A stretch of DNA of 64,000 nucleotides from Rhodanobacter denitrificans (GCF_000230695.2 NC_020541.1:2170001-2234000), one strand, 5' to 3'; numbered from the stretch's first letter, positions 1-8,817 are shown. The notes: generated by a model from the sequence alone, not told the origin. Translations and numbers: made by a program.

Positions 1-2
1 CT

Positions 3-905
3 GCCAAGAATCCGTCCGTCACCGGAGTGGAATCCCCGGCCGCGCTGTCGGCGCCGCCGTACTACGTGCCGCAGCCCGGGCTGACCGCGTATGTCTCGCA
101 GGGGAGCGCGTACGTTTATCTGGCTCCGAATGGGCCGGTGGCTCCCAGCGCCAGCCTGCGCGATGTGGCTACTCACACGCGCAACGTCCTGGCCGGCATC
201 AAGCAGGCGAGTGGGGCCATCCTCGACGCCACCGGCACTGTCGTAGCGTCCGGCGTTCCGGCGGCGATTCCGAACGGGAGCATGGTTCTCGTGGCTAGGG
301 CCGTGGGGCCCTCGTCGGCGCAGACGCCGCCAGCGAGAGGCGCACCGGCGTCGTTGGCTGCATTAACTACTGGCGCCGCAATCGGTGGTCCTTCGTCGTA
401 CGGTAATCCGACAGGCGCCTACGTTGGCTGGAATCCGAGTACGCCACTGCCGCCGGCTGCGCCACCGCTTCCACCGCCGCCGCCGCCACCGCCGCCGTAC
501 ATCAAGGCGGACGACCCTTCGGCCTGCTACGCGACAGGCGGCATGCCCTACACCGTCACCCCCAGCGCGATCTATTCCGGCGTCGGGGCTGCGAATTTTT
601 ATGGTGGCGCGGTCAACTACTTTAGGGGCACCACCACCGCCCGCGGTACGGCGACCGGAAGCTACCACTTCACGATCGCTTTCAATGGGGCTACTCAATC
701 GCTGTCGCTCACGTGCACCCGCTTGAACACGGACAACACAACGATCGGCGATGACTGTTCGTACAACCAGGACTTCAACGTTGGAGGGGGCACGTTCAAC
801 ATCGCCTTCGATTCAACGTCGCCGCTGAAGCAGGACTGGGTAGTTGGAGCGCTAGCACCGTATTCCGCGGGCGTCACCATTACGCAGAAGAACTGCAACC
901 CCTGA
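3..905 (+). CDS. Proline-rich protein, 5' end outside the window
   Basis: The reading frame is open from the first bases of the window, so the N-terminus is missing; an internal GTG at 27 is the first start-like codon but need not be used. About 300 residues are visible. The N-terminal half is Ala/Gly/Pro-rich, followed by a linker of a near-continuous run of prolines (roughly residues 140-158) and a C-terminal beta-rich, Thr/Gly/Asn-rich domain with three or four cysteines (one after the linker, two near the middle, one at the end). The layout, a stalk, a flexible proline hinge and a compact tail domain, suggests an extracellular or surface-appendage protein, but I recognise no family. A strong terminator follows directly. 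Confidence 0.55.
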   Translation, partial: AKNPSVTGVESPAALSAPPYYVPQPGLTAYVSQGSAYVYLAPNGPVAPSASLRDVATHTRNVLAGIKQASGAILDATGTVVASGVPAAIPNGSMVLVARAVGPSSAQTPPARGAPASLAALTTGAAIGGPSSYGNPTGAYVGWNPSTPLPPAAPPLPPPPPPPPPYIKADDPSACYATGGMPYTVTPSAIYSGVGAANFYGGAVNYFRGTTTARGTATGSYHFTIAFNGATQSLSLTCTRLNTDNTTIGDDCSYNQDFNVGGGTFNIAFDSTSPLKQDWVVGALAPYSAGVTITQKNCNP

Positions 906-920
906 TCGGCCCCAAGCCTA

Positions 921-955
921 CCCAGGCGGCCCAACCGTGGCCGCTTGGGCTTTTT
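921..955 (+). terminator. Rho-independent terminator
   Basis: An 11-bp GC-rich stem (arms 921-931 and 939-949, one G-U pair) with a 7-nt loop is followed by a run of five T at 951-955. It lies 16 bases after the stop of the proline-rich gene and ends its transcript. Confidence 0.8.
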
Positions 956-1022
956 CATTTCAGGTGCGATGCCGTATCAGGGCGCGTCGCACTGCCCAAT
1001 GCGTGAATCGGAGCCAAACAGC

Positions 1023-1604
1023 ATGAGCACGTTCTATACGTCCTGCCCGGCGGTTCGCCGAAGCATCGAGACCTTCACGCAGTTCATTTTGGTCGGCGGT
1101 GAGACACAGCGAGTGGAGTTCACCAGGCCGATCGTCTGGATCCAGGAGAGCGAGTCGCAGCTGCTGTTTTTGCACGGCGGTGAAATCCTTGAAGTGGGCG
1201 AGACCCACAATGATTTCTACGGCTACCTGAGTTCCATGGACTTTACCGAGGAAGTGGCCCGGCTCATGCGGAAGTTTCAGATCACCGCGGAGTCGAGCTT
1301 GGAACTGGTGGTGGCCACGCGCGTGGCGCAGCGTCCTGCGCGCGAGACGGAGGAGTGCGTGGCGTACAACGTATCCCGCAGCCCGAGGCATAAGGCCATG
1401 TACGCCTACTTGGAAGACGACTGGCGCCAGCACGCTGTGGAAGACGGCGAGGAGCGACTGCGCCGTCTCGGGGAGTGCATGCTTGGCCAGGCCCACACGT
1501 GGTCGAGTCGTTTGTCGCCGGACGACAACGCTGCCTTGGCGACCGCTTTTGTGAACCGCTGGCAAGTGATCTCAGATGCACCATTGCGTTCAAGTGCAGC
1601 GTGA
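1023..1604 (+). CDS. Hypothetical protein, 193 aa
   Basis: The frame is open from 945, but that would start inside the terminator. ATG 1023 is chosen because GGAG lies nine bases upstream. The product is acidic, soluble and has no signal peptide or membrane segment. It has mixed alpha/beta character with a helical C-terminal third rich in Arg, Glu and Leu. I do not recognise the family. It is probably transcribed on its own, since a terminator precedes it and loosely coding DNA follows. Confidence 0.55.
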   Translation: MSTFYTSCPAVRRSIETFTQFILVGGETQRVEFTRPIVWIQESESQLLFLHGGEILEVGETHNDFYGYLSSMDFTEEVARLMRKFQITAESSLELVVATRVAQRPARETEECVAYNVSRSPRHKAMYAYLEDDWRQHAVEDGEERLRRLGECMLGQAHTWSSRLSPDDNAALATAFVNRWQVISDAPLRSSAA

Positions 1605-1960
1605 TCCACACGGGCATTGACCGGCGAGTCAATAGCCACGCGGAATTGTCCGTCAAGGAAGCACGGCGTCGCTGCGGTGCTCGATCGCCAGCTTGAGTAC
1701 GCAGGTATTGTTCGTGGCGTCACGGGATCGCACGCGAGAGCCGCGCACAAGCTTGCCTTGCACCCGTTGGAGGGCGAGAGGTTTGATGGATGGTGGCGCG
1801 GCGCCTGCTCCGTGGCTGAGTTGCGACAATACGGTCGCGGCCACGGATCGGGCTGGCGAGACATTGGCGGGCATGTTCTGATCGCTGCGGCGTGATCGCG
1901 GCGGCGACCTGCCGCGCCAGATACCATCGCCCCTTCACCGCCTCTCACGGGAATTGAAGC
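1605..1960 (+). other. 356-bp stretch without a confident gene
   Basis: The only candidate is a frame from a TTG at 1617 to a stop at 1895 (92 codons). It has moderately GC-rich third positions and a Trp/Gly/His-rich C-terminal half. It lacks an ATG/GTG start and a Shine-Dalgarno sequence, and I cannot link it to a family. The 65 bases after it probably hold the promoter and leader of the small gene at 1961. Confidence 0.3.
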
Positions 1961-2230
1961 ATGACCAAGCCGACTGCCGCGGGGCTTCGCCGCTATCCCT
2001 ACACCGATGGGTATTTCCCGGACCTGAGCGCGCCGGAGACGGCGCCCGATACAGCGCTGCCGTGCGTATGCACGGATCGTTGCGCTGATCGCTGCGCCGG
2101 TGAGTGCGGGTGCCAGGCGTGTGGGGCGGCGTTCAGCGAGTTCTGCAGTGAAGCAGGCGAGTTCGGCGCGGACGGTCACTTAGTGGACGAGCTGCGGGCG
2201 CTGGCGAGGTATCGAGACATCGGTACCTGA
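1961..2230 (+). CDS. Small cysteine-rich protein, 89 aa
   Basis: An ATG start with a weak purine stretch upstream. The centre of the protein (about residues 35-62) carries eight cysteines in closely spaced C-x-C, C-x3-C, C-x-C and C-x2-C arrangements, and flanking segments are unremarkable. The spacing would suit a zinc or iron-sulfur binding knot. There is no signal peptide, so it is probably cytoplasmic. It is not assigned to a family. It converges on the minus-strand gene ending at 2247. Confidence 0.5.
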   Translation: MTKPTAAGLRRYPYTDGYFPDLSAPETAPDTALPCVCTDRCADRCAGECGCQACGAAFSEFCSEAGEFGADGHLVDELRALARYRDIGT

Positions 2231-2246
2231 GCTTCCGCGCGGCAAC

Positions 2247-2447
2247 TTAGCCGGCGGGTGTAGGACGGTAACGTGCCCAGCTGGAGGCGTCCTCGATCGT
2301 CAGCCGACCGCCCGCCGACGCGGCGCGTTCGGTTCGCTCCGTGTTTGCCGCGTTCCATGTCGGCCGCCGACAAACTTCCGCCGGCACGCCGTTCGTCCAG
2401 AGCACGACGACCCAGTCGCCTTCCAGGTTTGAAGCGGTTTTTGTCAT
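2247..2447 (-). CDS. Small hypothetical protein, 66 aa
   Basis: The minus-strand frame is much longer, but its upstream part overlaps the larger gene at 2525-3616 in another frame. The part after the methionine at 2447 has a natural composition: a beta-like segment with Trp residues followed by a charged helix. It lies 77 bases downstream of the larger gene on the same strand and is plausibly co-transcribed. No clear Shine-Dalgarno sequence is seen, so the call is tentative. Confidence 0.4.
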   Translation of the reverse strand: MTKTASNLEGDWVVVLWTNGVPAEVCRRPTWNAANTERTERAASAGGRLTIEDASSWARYRPTPAG

Positions 2448-2524
2448 GCGCAGTCGAGCTAGAGGAGAACCTGCGCGATGCTCCCACCGGCCTGTCTCAG
2501 TGCTTGCGAGGGCGCGCGTCAGCC

Positions 2525-3616
2525 TCAGAAGCCGTAAGGCTCGGCTTCCCAGTCCTTGAGCACGCGGTAGTCGCACTCGGGCATGACGATCGTTCCGGCT
2601 TCCGCCGCGCGGATGACACGCCGGCCGGCATCGGCCTCGACCCGGTTGCCGTGCAGCATGTAGAAGAACCAGCCGAAGGTGACGCCCGTGCGCCGATCCA
2701 GCTTTTCCAGCGTGCCGTAGAACTCGTAGTCGCTGCCTTTGGCCGCGTTGACCTTGGCCAGCGGGCGGCTGAAGACCCACATGGGGACCATGTCGAGGCT
2801 GCGGCGCCCATCGCGTGGATCTGTCCAGTCGGTGAGCTTGAGCACCCACTGGTCGCACAGCCGGTGCGGGGCCGCGCTGGAGCGCCGCCAGTCTCGGAAG
2901 AAGCGCCGATGCTTGGCGGGGAAGCGGTCCCATCCGGGAAACAGCTCGTCCGGGGTCTGGATCGTCGCGCCGGGCGTTTCCGACGAGGTCACGCGATAGC
3001 GCCGCCCACAGATCGCCTCGCGCCTCGCGTCTTCCATCGCGTCGGCCACCTGCAGCCAGGCCTCCACGTCGACGATGCGGCGCAGCCGGTAGGCGCGCGG
3101 CCGCACCGGCAGGCGTTGGGCAAGCGGGAGTTCGAGGCCCTGGTCGGCCTCTCGCTGGAGCTCGTCGAGCGTGCGCGGCATGCGCCAGGCGCCACCGGGC
3201 CGCAGTTCGCGATCGAGGACCTCCTCCTCGAGATCCACTTCGATCTGCAGAAAGTCGGACGGTGTGCCGCTGTGGCCGGCGGCGACGACGTAGAGCGTCG
3301 TGATCTTGCACTGGCTGAGGCGGTAGCCGGCGTTGTCGAGCCGAGCGCACGTCGCCCGCACGTTGCCGCCATCGCGTGCCACTTGTTCGGCCAGCCACGC
3401 CTCGTGATCGTCGGCGACCAGCGTACCGTCGGCGCCGAACACCTTGCGGCGGTGCAGCCACGTGTCGCCGCGCGTCGTGGCGAGGCGCGCAGCGGCCAGG
3501 GCGGGCTCGCGGCGGAGGTGGTCGAGCAAGGCCGAATGGTTGCGTGTGGGCTGGCACGTGGCCACCACCTCTTCGAGGGCTGGATGTTGGCGCAGGTAGG
3601 AAGCAACCGGTTTCAT
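2525..3616 (-). CDS. Hypothetical protein, 363 aa
   Basis: A long minus-strand frame with strong GC bias at third positions and a natural amino-acid composition. The N-terminal ~110 residues look helical and Arg/Ala-rich, reminiscent of the N-terminal DNA-associated region seen in plasmid-encoded proteins. The C-terminal half has many Trp, Phe and Tyr residues. There is no signal peptide or membrane helix. I do not recognise a domain. It is followed at short distance by the 66-aa ORF and preceded by the hemerythrin gene, all on the same strand. Confidence 0.6.
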   Translation of the reverse strand: MKPVASYLRQHPALEEVVATCQPTRNHSALLDHLRREPALAAARLATTRGDTWLHRRKVFGADGTLVADDHEAWLAEQVARDGGNVRATCARLDNAGYRLSQCKITTLYVVAAGHSGTPSDFLQIEVDLEEEVLDRELRPGGAWRMPRTLDELQREADQGLELPLAQRLPVRPRAYRLRRIVDVEAWLQVADAMEDARREAICGRRYRVTSSETPGATIQTPDELFPGWDRFPAKHRRFFRDWRRSSAAPHRLCDQWVLKLTDWTDPRDGRRSLDMVPMWVFSRPLAKVNAAKGSDYEFYGTLEKLDRRTGVTFGWFFYMLHGNRVEADAGRRVIRAAEAGTIVMPECDYRVLKDWEAEPYGF

Positions 3617-3790
3617 CGCGTGTGACCAGACTCGCCAGATGGGCCGTGAAACCGGGCGCTCGCCGGGAGGCGAGCCTCTAATGGTGCGGCGTCAGCGCAA
3701 CCGTGCGCGGACGCTGCACGGAGAATAGCGCGTCGCTGGCGGCCGGCAAGGCCATGGGTGCAGGCACCGGGTGTCTCAACGGGCGGCCGT

Positions 3791-4192
3791 TCACGCGGCG
3801 TCGGATCGCCGACAGTGCTGGTCGTAGGCCGGGTACAAGCGGATTTCCTCGCCAGCCCAGCGACGGTTGAGAAGGCCCAGCAGGCGTCCGTAGTGGCGTC
3901 CAAAGGCCAAGGTGTCGCCACCATGCTGCCAGGTGTCGAAGAAGCCGAGGATCTCTGCCGACAGTTGCCGCATTTCGTTGGCGTAGGTGTGCGCCAGCTC
4001 TTGCGTGGCGGCGTTGCGTTGCAGCGCCGGGTAGAACTCTGCGTCTTCGTGGCGCAGGTGTTCGACGATCAGCGCGCGCAGCTGGCGCAGCCGTTCTCGG
4101 CCGGCCTCCTTGCGGATGCCCAGCTGCTGAACTTCGGCGAGCAGGCGGTGCATTCGCACGTGCTGATCGCGCAAGAGGGCAGTGAGCTTCAT
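3791..4192 (-). CDS. Hemerythrin HHE-domain protein
   Basis: A 133-residue protein with the pattern of a hemerythrin-like four-helix bundle. It has a first helix with D-Q-H-x3-H (residues about 8-13), a central H-x2-H-E-D-x-E-F-Y motif (about residues 42-51), a further His-containing helix near residue 88, and a C-terminal E-E-x2-L-Y-P-x5-H motif. Proteins of this family bind a di-iron centre and sense or store O2 or NO-related ligands, or repair iron-sulfur centres. The longer frame from 4351 is rejected because GGAAG sits just before ATG 4192 and family homology begins there. The last ~25 residues match the usual family end. Confidence 0.8.
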   Translation of the reverse strand: MKLTALLRDQHVRMHRLLAEVQQLGIRKEAGRERLRQLRALIVEHLRHEDAEFYPALQRNAATQELAHTYANEMRQLSAEILGFFDTWQHGGDTLAFGRHYGRLLGLLNRRWAGEEIRLYPAYDQHCRRSDAA

Positions 4193-4426
4193 GGGGCTTC
4201 CGGTTGTGGGGAGGCCGCAGTGTGGTAGTGAGGACCGCAGCGGGCACTGATGCAGGTCAGGGGGCAGGAGCGACTTGCCGCATGCGCATGCACGGACCAG
4301 ACGGTGCGCGCTTTGAAACCGCTGATGCCGCCGGCGCTGTAGGTTGGCCATCAGAATCGCCGTTAAGTTTGGGGACCGCCAGCCGCTACCGGGTAGTGGT
4401 GTCTCTCAACCACGACAGGACGAAAC

Positions 4427-5044
4427 ATGAAGGTACTCAAACTCGCTCTCGCCATTCTATCCACCGCGGTGCTGGCTGCGTGTGGCTCCGCCAAGGATGC
4501 AAGCAAGAGCAACTTCGAAGGGGCCATCAACAAGCACTTCGCGGAAGACTGCACGCCGTTGAGCTTCGGCTTTGGCCAGCTGACAGGGGTCAAAGGCACC
4601 GATCACGGCTACCCGGTGATCGTCCGCGACACGAATTACGCTCTACAGCCCAACACCGCGGCGCGCGCAGCATTCGACGCGCTGGCAAAGGCAGGATTAC
4701 TCACCGCCAAGCCTGCACAGATCCCCTCGTCGGGGCATGAGCCGGAGACTGGCACGGCGTACGCTCTGACCGAAAAGGGCAAGCAATCGCTGGTCAGGCC
4801 CGGCAGCGTATCTTTCTGCGTGGGGCACCGTCGCGTCGATGAGGTGGTGCAGTTCAGCGAGCCGTCCGACGGTCTGGGTCAGACCATGTCCGCGGCGACC
4901 TACACCTACACCGTTGTCGATGTTCCGGAGTGGGCCAACGATCCGGCCGTTCGCGCCGCCTTCCCCAGCCTCAACCAACTGCTTGAGCCGCACCAGAAGG
5001 CGCAGGCCACCATGGTGCTCATGAACGACGGTTGGTCGATGTAA
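4427..5044 (+). CDS. Predicted outer-membrane lipoprotein, 205 aa
   Basis: The N-terminus is a textbook lipoprotein signal: K-V-L-K, a hydrophobic stretch, and the lipobox L-A-A-C with Cys19. Residue +2 is Gly, which fits outer-membrane sorting. The mature part has two further cysteines (about positions 42 and 130) that could form a disulfide. The fold is not recognised. It is transcribed alone, with a large hairpin 10 bases after the stop. Confidence 0.7.
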   Translation: MKVLKLALAILSTAVLAACGSAKDASKSNFEGAINKHFAEDCTPLSFGFGQLTGVKGTDHGYPVIVRDTNYALQPNTAARAAFDALAKAGLLTAKPAQIPSSGHEPETGTAYALTEKGKQSLVRPGSVSFCVGHRRVDEVVQFSEPSDGLGQTMSAATYTYTVVDVPEWANDPAVRAAFPSLNQLLEPHQKAQATMVLMNDGWSM

Positions 5045-5054
5045 ACCGACCTAG

Positions 5055-5077
5055 GTGGGGACAGCTGCTGTCCCCAC
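5055..5077 (+). terminator. Perfect 11-bp hairpin after the lipoprotein gene
   Basis: Arms GTGGGGACAGC and GCTGTCCCCAC are perfectly complementary around a single central base. No T run follows, so it may slow RNA decay or act as a weak bidirectional terminator between the lipoprotein gene and the converging RES gene. Confidence 0.5.
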
Positions 5078-5139
5078 TTGCATCACGAGCGCGCACGGAC
5101 CACTGGCGAACGCTTTGAGGCCACTCAGAGCCTCGTCGG

Positions 5140-5832
5140 TCACTCCCGGCCGGGATCGTCAAGCCATGTGTATCCCGCGCCGGCGAGCCAGGCGGCAATG
5201 CGCCGCGCGCCCTCCGGCGTGTCGAGTGCAACGGTTTCCTCGACGTCCCACTGGCCGCGGTCGAAGGGCGGCTGATAGAGCAGGTAGACGCGCGCGCCAG
5301 CGTGCTGCACCGACGCCCAGGTCAGGCCCGTGTGGATGGCGCCGGTGGCGGTCACCTGCTCGTACAACGCGGCTGCCGCGACGTGCGTGTCGGAATGGTC
5401 TGGCGTGCTGGTGAGTTCGGCGCACCGGGACGCGCGCCACGGCGTCGTGATAACGCGCCCCCGGTCCGGGAGCGCCAGGGGAATCACCGCCAGTTCCTCA
5501 CGCAGGCGCAGCAGAGACAGGCGCTGGCCCGCCAAGCGGTAGAGCGGCAGGCTCAGGGTCTTGGCACCATGCCATTCAGCGTCGCGCAACAACGCCTCGA
5601 ACAGCGCGCCAGCCGGCGTGGTCGCCAAGAACACCATGCCCAGGGGAGGCGCGCCCGGCACGAGGTGGGGGCCTAGTGCCAGGCGGGCCGTTGACCGCGG
5701 GTTAGCGCTTCGTGGGTCTACAGGGATAGGCGGGGAGCCAATGGTCGCGGGATGAACCCGGGCATAGAGTCCGGGCAGCATGGGGTCGAAGGCAACCGTG
5801 TCGAGTAGCCAGTCGGCCTCACCAATGTGCAT
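5140..5832 (-). CDS. RES-domain toxin
   Basis: The product (230 aa from ATG 5832) has the RES arrangement: an early L-Y-A-R-V-H segment, then R-x-N-P-R-S-T-A-R, then a segment around F-L-A-T-T-P-A-G-A-L-F-E-A-L-L, then a C-terminal W-A-S-V-Q segment. The Arg, Glu and Ser positions named in the family can all be matched. RES toxins are NAD+-degrading or NAD+-phosphorolysing enzymes that arrest growth. A start 36 bases further upstream is possible, but ATG 5832 overlaps the antitoxin stop by 14 bases, the usual translational coupling. It is preceded on the same strand by its antitoxin. Confidence 0.75.
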   Translation of the reverse strand: MHIGEADWLLDTVAFDPMLPGLYARVHPATIGSPPIPVDPRSANPRSTARLALGPHLVPGAPPLGMVFLATTPAGALFEALLRDAEWHGAKTLSLPLYRLAGQRLSLLRLREELAVIPLALPDRGRVITTPWRASRCAELTSTPDHSDTHVAAAALYEQVTATGAIHTGLTWASVQHAGARVYLLYQPPFDRGQWDVEETVALDTPEGARRIAAWLAGAGYTWLDDPGRE

Positions 5833-6826
5833 TCGGATCCACCTTGGCATCCGACTCGGCCAAGGCAATCACCGCTGCCGGATCGGTCTCGAATACCTCC
5901 GCCGGCGTTCGCATGCAGCCGTCCTTGTCGGCCAACGCTCCCCTGGCTCCGTAGAGCCAGAACGCGCGCCGCCAACCCTTGGCGTCATCGGTGGCATTGA
6001 AGCCTGGGATCGCGGCGAGCGCGGCCAGCAACTCTTTCACCTGCGGCCGAATCATGCCGTCCTTGAACTGGAAGGTCGGATGGCGATAGGTGCGGTCGCG
6101 GACGGACCAGACGCCCAGCAACTCGCCGGCTGCGCGCCTGACGGCGGCCCATTGCGACCGGTTGTCTGCGGTGCTGTGGTTGGCGCGACTCACCTGCTCG
6201 GACGTCGGCCAGCCCAGATTGAGCAGTTCGTCCCGACGAGCGGCCGCGGCCGCCGCTGGGTCGGGTGTCTCGTGGTTGGTGGCCGGCGCCGCCAATAGAG
6301 CGTTGGTTGGCGCGTGCGACGTGATGAAGAGGACCTCGGTGCTGCTGGTGATCGCCTTCCTCAGCTCGTCCAAGGTGGCGCCGAGTGAGGCTGCACCGGC
6401 ACCGCGCTGCAATTCGACGATGAACGAGTGGATCGCTAGAGGCTCGGCCGAGGCGAACCGCGCCGCGGCCGCCGCCACGTCGTCGGCGGACAGGCGGGTC
6501 AAGGGCCGTGAGTTCTTGTGGAAGGCGAACCATAGAGGCGCATGGGTCGGTTCGCTTTCCCACGACTCCTTGAGGACCTGAAGCGCTCCCGTGCGCGTAT
6601 CCAACTCGAAGAGCTCGCGCGCGTCACGGTCGAGAGAGGCGATCACTTCCTTCGTGAGGCCGCGGCTGGCGGTGTTGGCCCGGAACAACCGCAACACCGC
6701 ACCATGGCTTGGCCGGTGCTCCCGTGTGACCCGCTCCAAGGCGCCCAGCGAGAGGGAATCATAGGTCGGAGGGCCACCTGGCGCCCGGACCTCCAAGACG
6801 GCGAGGTTTTCATGGGTGGACGTCAT
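5819..6826 (-). CDS. MbcA/ParS/Xre-type antitoxin with a long N-terminal extension
   Basis: The last ~130 of 335 residues fit the antitoxin of RES systems: a degenerate DNA-binding segment (E-L-L-N-L-G-W-P-T-S-E-Q-V), a Y-R-H-P-x-F-Q-F step, and the C-terminal W-R-x-A-F-W-L-Y-G ... P-A-E-V-F ... P-A-A-V-I-A-L-A motif that plugs the toxin. Typical antitoxins of this class are 120-170 residues; this one carries about 200 extra N-terminal residues of unknown fold. Start ATG 6826 has GGAGAAAG upstream. It is the first gene of a two-gene operon with the RES toxin and probably represses it. Confidence 0.65.
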   Translation of the reverse strand: MTSTHENLAVLEVRAPGGPPTYDSLSLGALERVTREHRPSHGAVLRLFRANTASRGLTKEVIASLDRDARELFELDTRTGALQVLKESWESEPTHAPLWFAFHKNSRPLTRLSADDVAAAAARFASAEPLAIHSFIVELQRGAGAASLGATLDELRKAITSSTEVLFITSHAPTNALLAAPATNHETPDPAAAAAARRDELLNLGWPTSEQVSRANHSTADNRSQWAAVRRAAGELLGVWSVRDRTYRHPTFQFKDGMIRPQVKELLAALAAIPGFNATDDAKGWRRAFWLYGARGALADKDGCMRTPAEVFETDPAAVIALAESDAKVDPNAHW

Positions 6827-6890
6827 CTGCTTTCTCCGGCTCCGGCGTTCTGTGCTCAGCGAGATTAGGATGCTGATGCATGTTATCTTA

Positions 6891-6896
6891 CTTATA
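6891..6896 (-). promoter_or_regulatory. Candidate -10 box for the RES/antitoxin operon
   Basis: On the minus strand TATAAG is preceded by TG at the extended -10 position and lies about 65 bases upstream of the antitoxin start. No good -35 is visible. A half-site GCATGTTA at 6878-6885 resembles one arm of the inverted repeat near 10.4 kb, so the same regulator might bind both, but this is speculative. Confidence 0.3.
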
Positions 6897-7009
6897 CAGC
6901 ATTGGAGGCGGCGTGTGTAACGCCCAGTTAGGAATCGTTGGTCCCCGTCGCGGGGCGTACTGATACTGCGGTATTCGGACCGGGATGGCGGTACTGCCGC
7001 CGGGTCGCC

Positions 7010-8323
7010 TCAGCGATCGGGGTCCTCGGCAGGCCGCAGCCGCTGCAGCTTCCGGAAGCGGCGCTCGCCGGCTCGCCGTGCTTCGGGGTGAGCGGCGTAC
7101 TTCGCCGGCATCCGCGGGTCTTTCCACCGTCCTGCCTGCTGCACTTCGGCGTCGGTGGCGCCGGCCTCGACCATGTCCTGGGCACCGCCGACCCGCGTCG
7201 AGTGCCCGCTCAGGTGCGCCACGGAGACGCCCGCCAGGCGCGCCGCGCGGCGGAAGATCACGCCAACTTCCTGGGTGGTCAGCGGTGGCCAGCGTACGCG
7301 CTCGCGGTCCGCGGCGTCGGTGATGGCATCCGGTACAGGCCGAGGCTCGTGGTCCGCGTCGTGCTCGCGCACCGCGTGGAATACGAACGGCGACGGCCCA
7401 GCGACGGCGCGCCACGCCGCGAGGTCCTGCACGGTCTCGGGGCGAAGGTAGCGGATGAGGCCAATTCCCTCCTGATCGGTCTTCGTCTTGCCGAAGCGGT
7501 AGGTGCCGCTGCCGTTCGGCTCCACCGTGATACGGTCCCACTCGGCCGACACCAGCTCAGCCGAGCGCATCATGAGGTCGTAGGCGGTGTTGATCAGCGC
7601 GGCGTCGCGCAGGTCGCGGCGGCGCTGGGCGGCATCAACCACCTCGCGGTCCTTTGCCTTCGCGCGTCGGCCCGGTCGCGGCCGCTCAGGATCGCGTAAC
7701 CACGCCGTGGCTTGCTCGACCGCGCCGAAGCCGAACGGCTTGGCCTGCTTCTGTTCGCCGGAGAGTTTTCTCCGCACGCGATCGCGCCACCACAGTTGGG
7801 CGTTCTTGCCGTCCATTGGATCGGGGCAATGGCAGCGCCAGTTCATGTGGGTAATCGACCACAGGTGGTGCTGTAGCGTGGCCTTCCGGCGTCCGGCGGC
7901 GATCAGGATGTCGATGAAGTCGGCGACGTCGTCGAACGCCGACGGCAGCACCACGCGATCGAAGTGGAGGCAGAAGGCCAGCCAGTTGAGCCAGTCGGAG
8001 GCCAGGCCGCGCGCGCTGTTGGCCGCATGGACCTCGTAGTCGAAGCGCTCGCGGTGATCCCGGTCCGCCCGGGTCGCCTTCACCTGATCGGCGGTCAGCT
8101 CCAGGCGCAGCTGGTCCACCGTACGTGGCACCAGGTCGGAGCCACCGGGCACGGCCGCTTGTTCTGGGGATCCCAGCAGCAGCGCGATGGGTGGGCTATG
8201 CCGTGCCCGCGCCCTGAGCTGGGCACGCTCGGCAGCCCAGGGTAAGGGCGGGTAGCGCGGCTCCTTTGGGGCGCGCGGTTCGGGCGGCCGCCCGCGGCGG
8301 CGCGGCTCGGGCGGCTCAGTCAT
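7010..8323 (-). CDS. Tyrosine site-specific recombinase/integrase
   Basis: A 437-residue protein with an N-terminal ~40-residue Pro/Arg tail, a SAM-like core-binding region (about 80-170) and a C-terminal catalytic domain. Visible active-site residues: Arg in M-M-R-S-A-E-L, Lys in G-K-T-K-T-D, the H-x2-R box in L-S-G-H-S-T-R, and the Trp-to-Tyr segment G-R-W-K-D-P-R-M-P-A-K-Y ending with the nucleophile Tyr near residue 408. The gene is last in a tight minus-strand operon, overlapping the preceding gene by 8 bases. This is unusual for integrases and suggests dosage coupling with the small upstream proteins. It could integrate the element or resolve its multimers. Confidence 0.85.
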   Translation of the reverse strand: MTEPPEPRRRGRPPEPRAPKEPRYPPLPWAAERAQLRARARHSPPIALLLGSPEQAAVPGGSDLVPRTVDQLRLELTADQVKATRADRDHRERFDYEVHAANSARGLASDWLNWLAFCLHFDRVVLPSAFDDVADFIDILIAAGRRKATLQHHLWSITHMNWRCHCPDPMDGKNAQLWWRDRVRRKLSGEQKQAKPFGFGAVEQATAWLRDPERPRPGRRAKAKDREVVDAAQRRRDLRDAALINTAYDLMMRSAELVSAEWDRITVEPNGSGTYRFGKTKTDQEGIGLIRYLRPETVQDLAAWRAVAGPSPFVFHAVREHDADHEPRPVPDAITDAADRERVRWPPLTTQEVGVIFRRAARLAGVSVAHLSGHSTRVGGAQDMVEAGATDAEVQQAGRWKDPRMPAKYAAHPEARRAGERRFRKLQRLRPAEDPDR

Positions 8324-8816
8324 GGAGAGCGCTCCAGCTGTCGATGGCCGCTCGCAGACGGGCCTCGGCCGCGCGCTTGTCCGAGGGCACGGGCGATGCC
8401 GCTTGCTCGGCGTCGCGCCACGCGGCAGCGGCGGCCAGCACGTCGCTCGCCGGGGTGGCGCCGACGCTCAGCAGGGCCGCGGTGTCGCCGGCTTCGGCGC
8501 GCTGCCAGCCGTCGGGCGCGCCGCGCCAGACTTCGCCGGTCTCGCGGTCGACGGCGAGCCACTTGCCTGGCGCGCGAGTCGTGAGGGACAGGGTGACGGG
8601 GTCGGTCAGCTCCGGCACCGTGCCGCCGTCGCGCAACCGCCGGGTCGGGGCGACCGTACGTTTCCGGAAGCACGCGATGAGGTGGGTGTCCGTGAGAAAG
8701 CGGCCCGCGCCGTCGCTGGCCGGATCGTGAAAGCGGCGCATGTAGTTGGTCAGCGTGTAGCGCTGACCGCAGTAGGGGCAGGGGCCGACGACATGGGTTC
8801 CGCTCGGGTGGGCCAT
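8316..8816 (-). CDS. Hypothetical zinc-binding-like protein, 166 aa
   Basis: The N-terminus carries C-P-Y-C-G (residues about 13-17) followed by a His-rich or Cys-containing stretch (R-R-F-H-D ... H-L-I-A-C-F), compatible with a C2HC-type zinc finger. The rest is a charged domain with a W-L-A-V-D-R-E-T-G-E-V-W-R segment and an Ala-rich helical tail. The start at 8816 is 2 bases after the stop of the upstream gene, and its end overlaps the integrase start. It may be an accessory DNA-binding protein, but that is inference from context only. Confidence 0.55.
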   Translation of the reverse strand: MAHPSGTHVVGPCPYCGQRYTLTNYMRRFHDPASDGAGRFLTDTHLIACFRKRTVAPTRRLRDGGTVPELTDPVTLSLTTRAPGKWLAVDRETGEVWRGAPDGWQRAEAGDTAALLSVGATPASDVLAAAAAWRDAEQAASPVPSDKRAAEARLRAAIDSWSALHD

Positions 8817-8817
8817 C

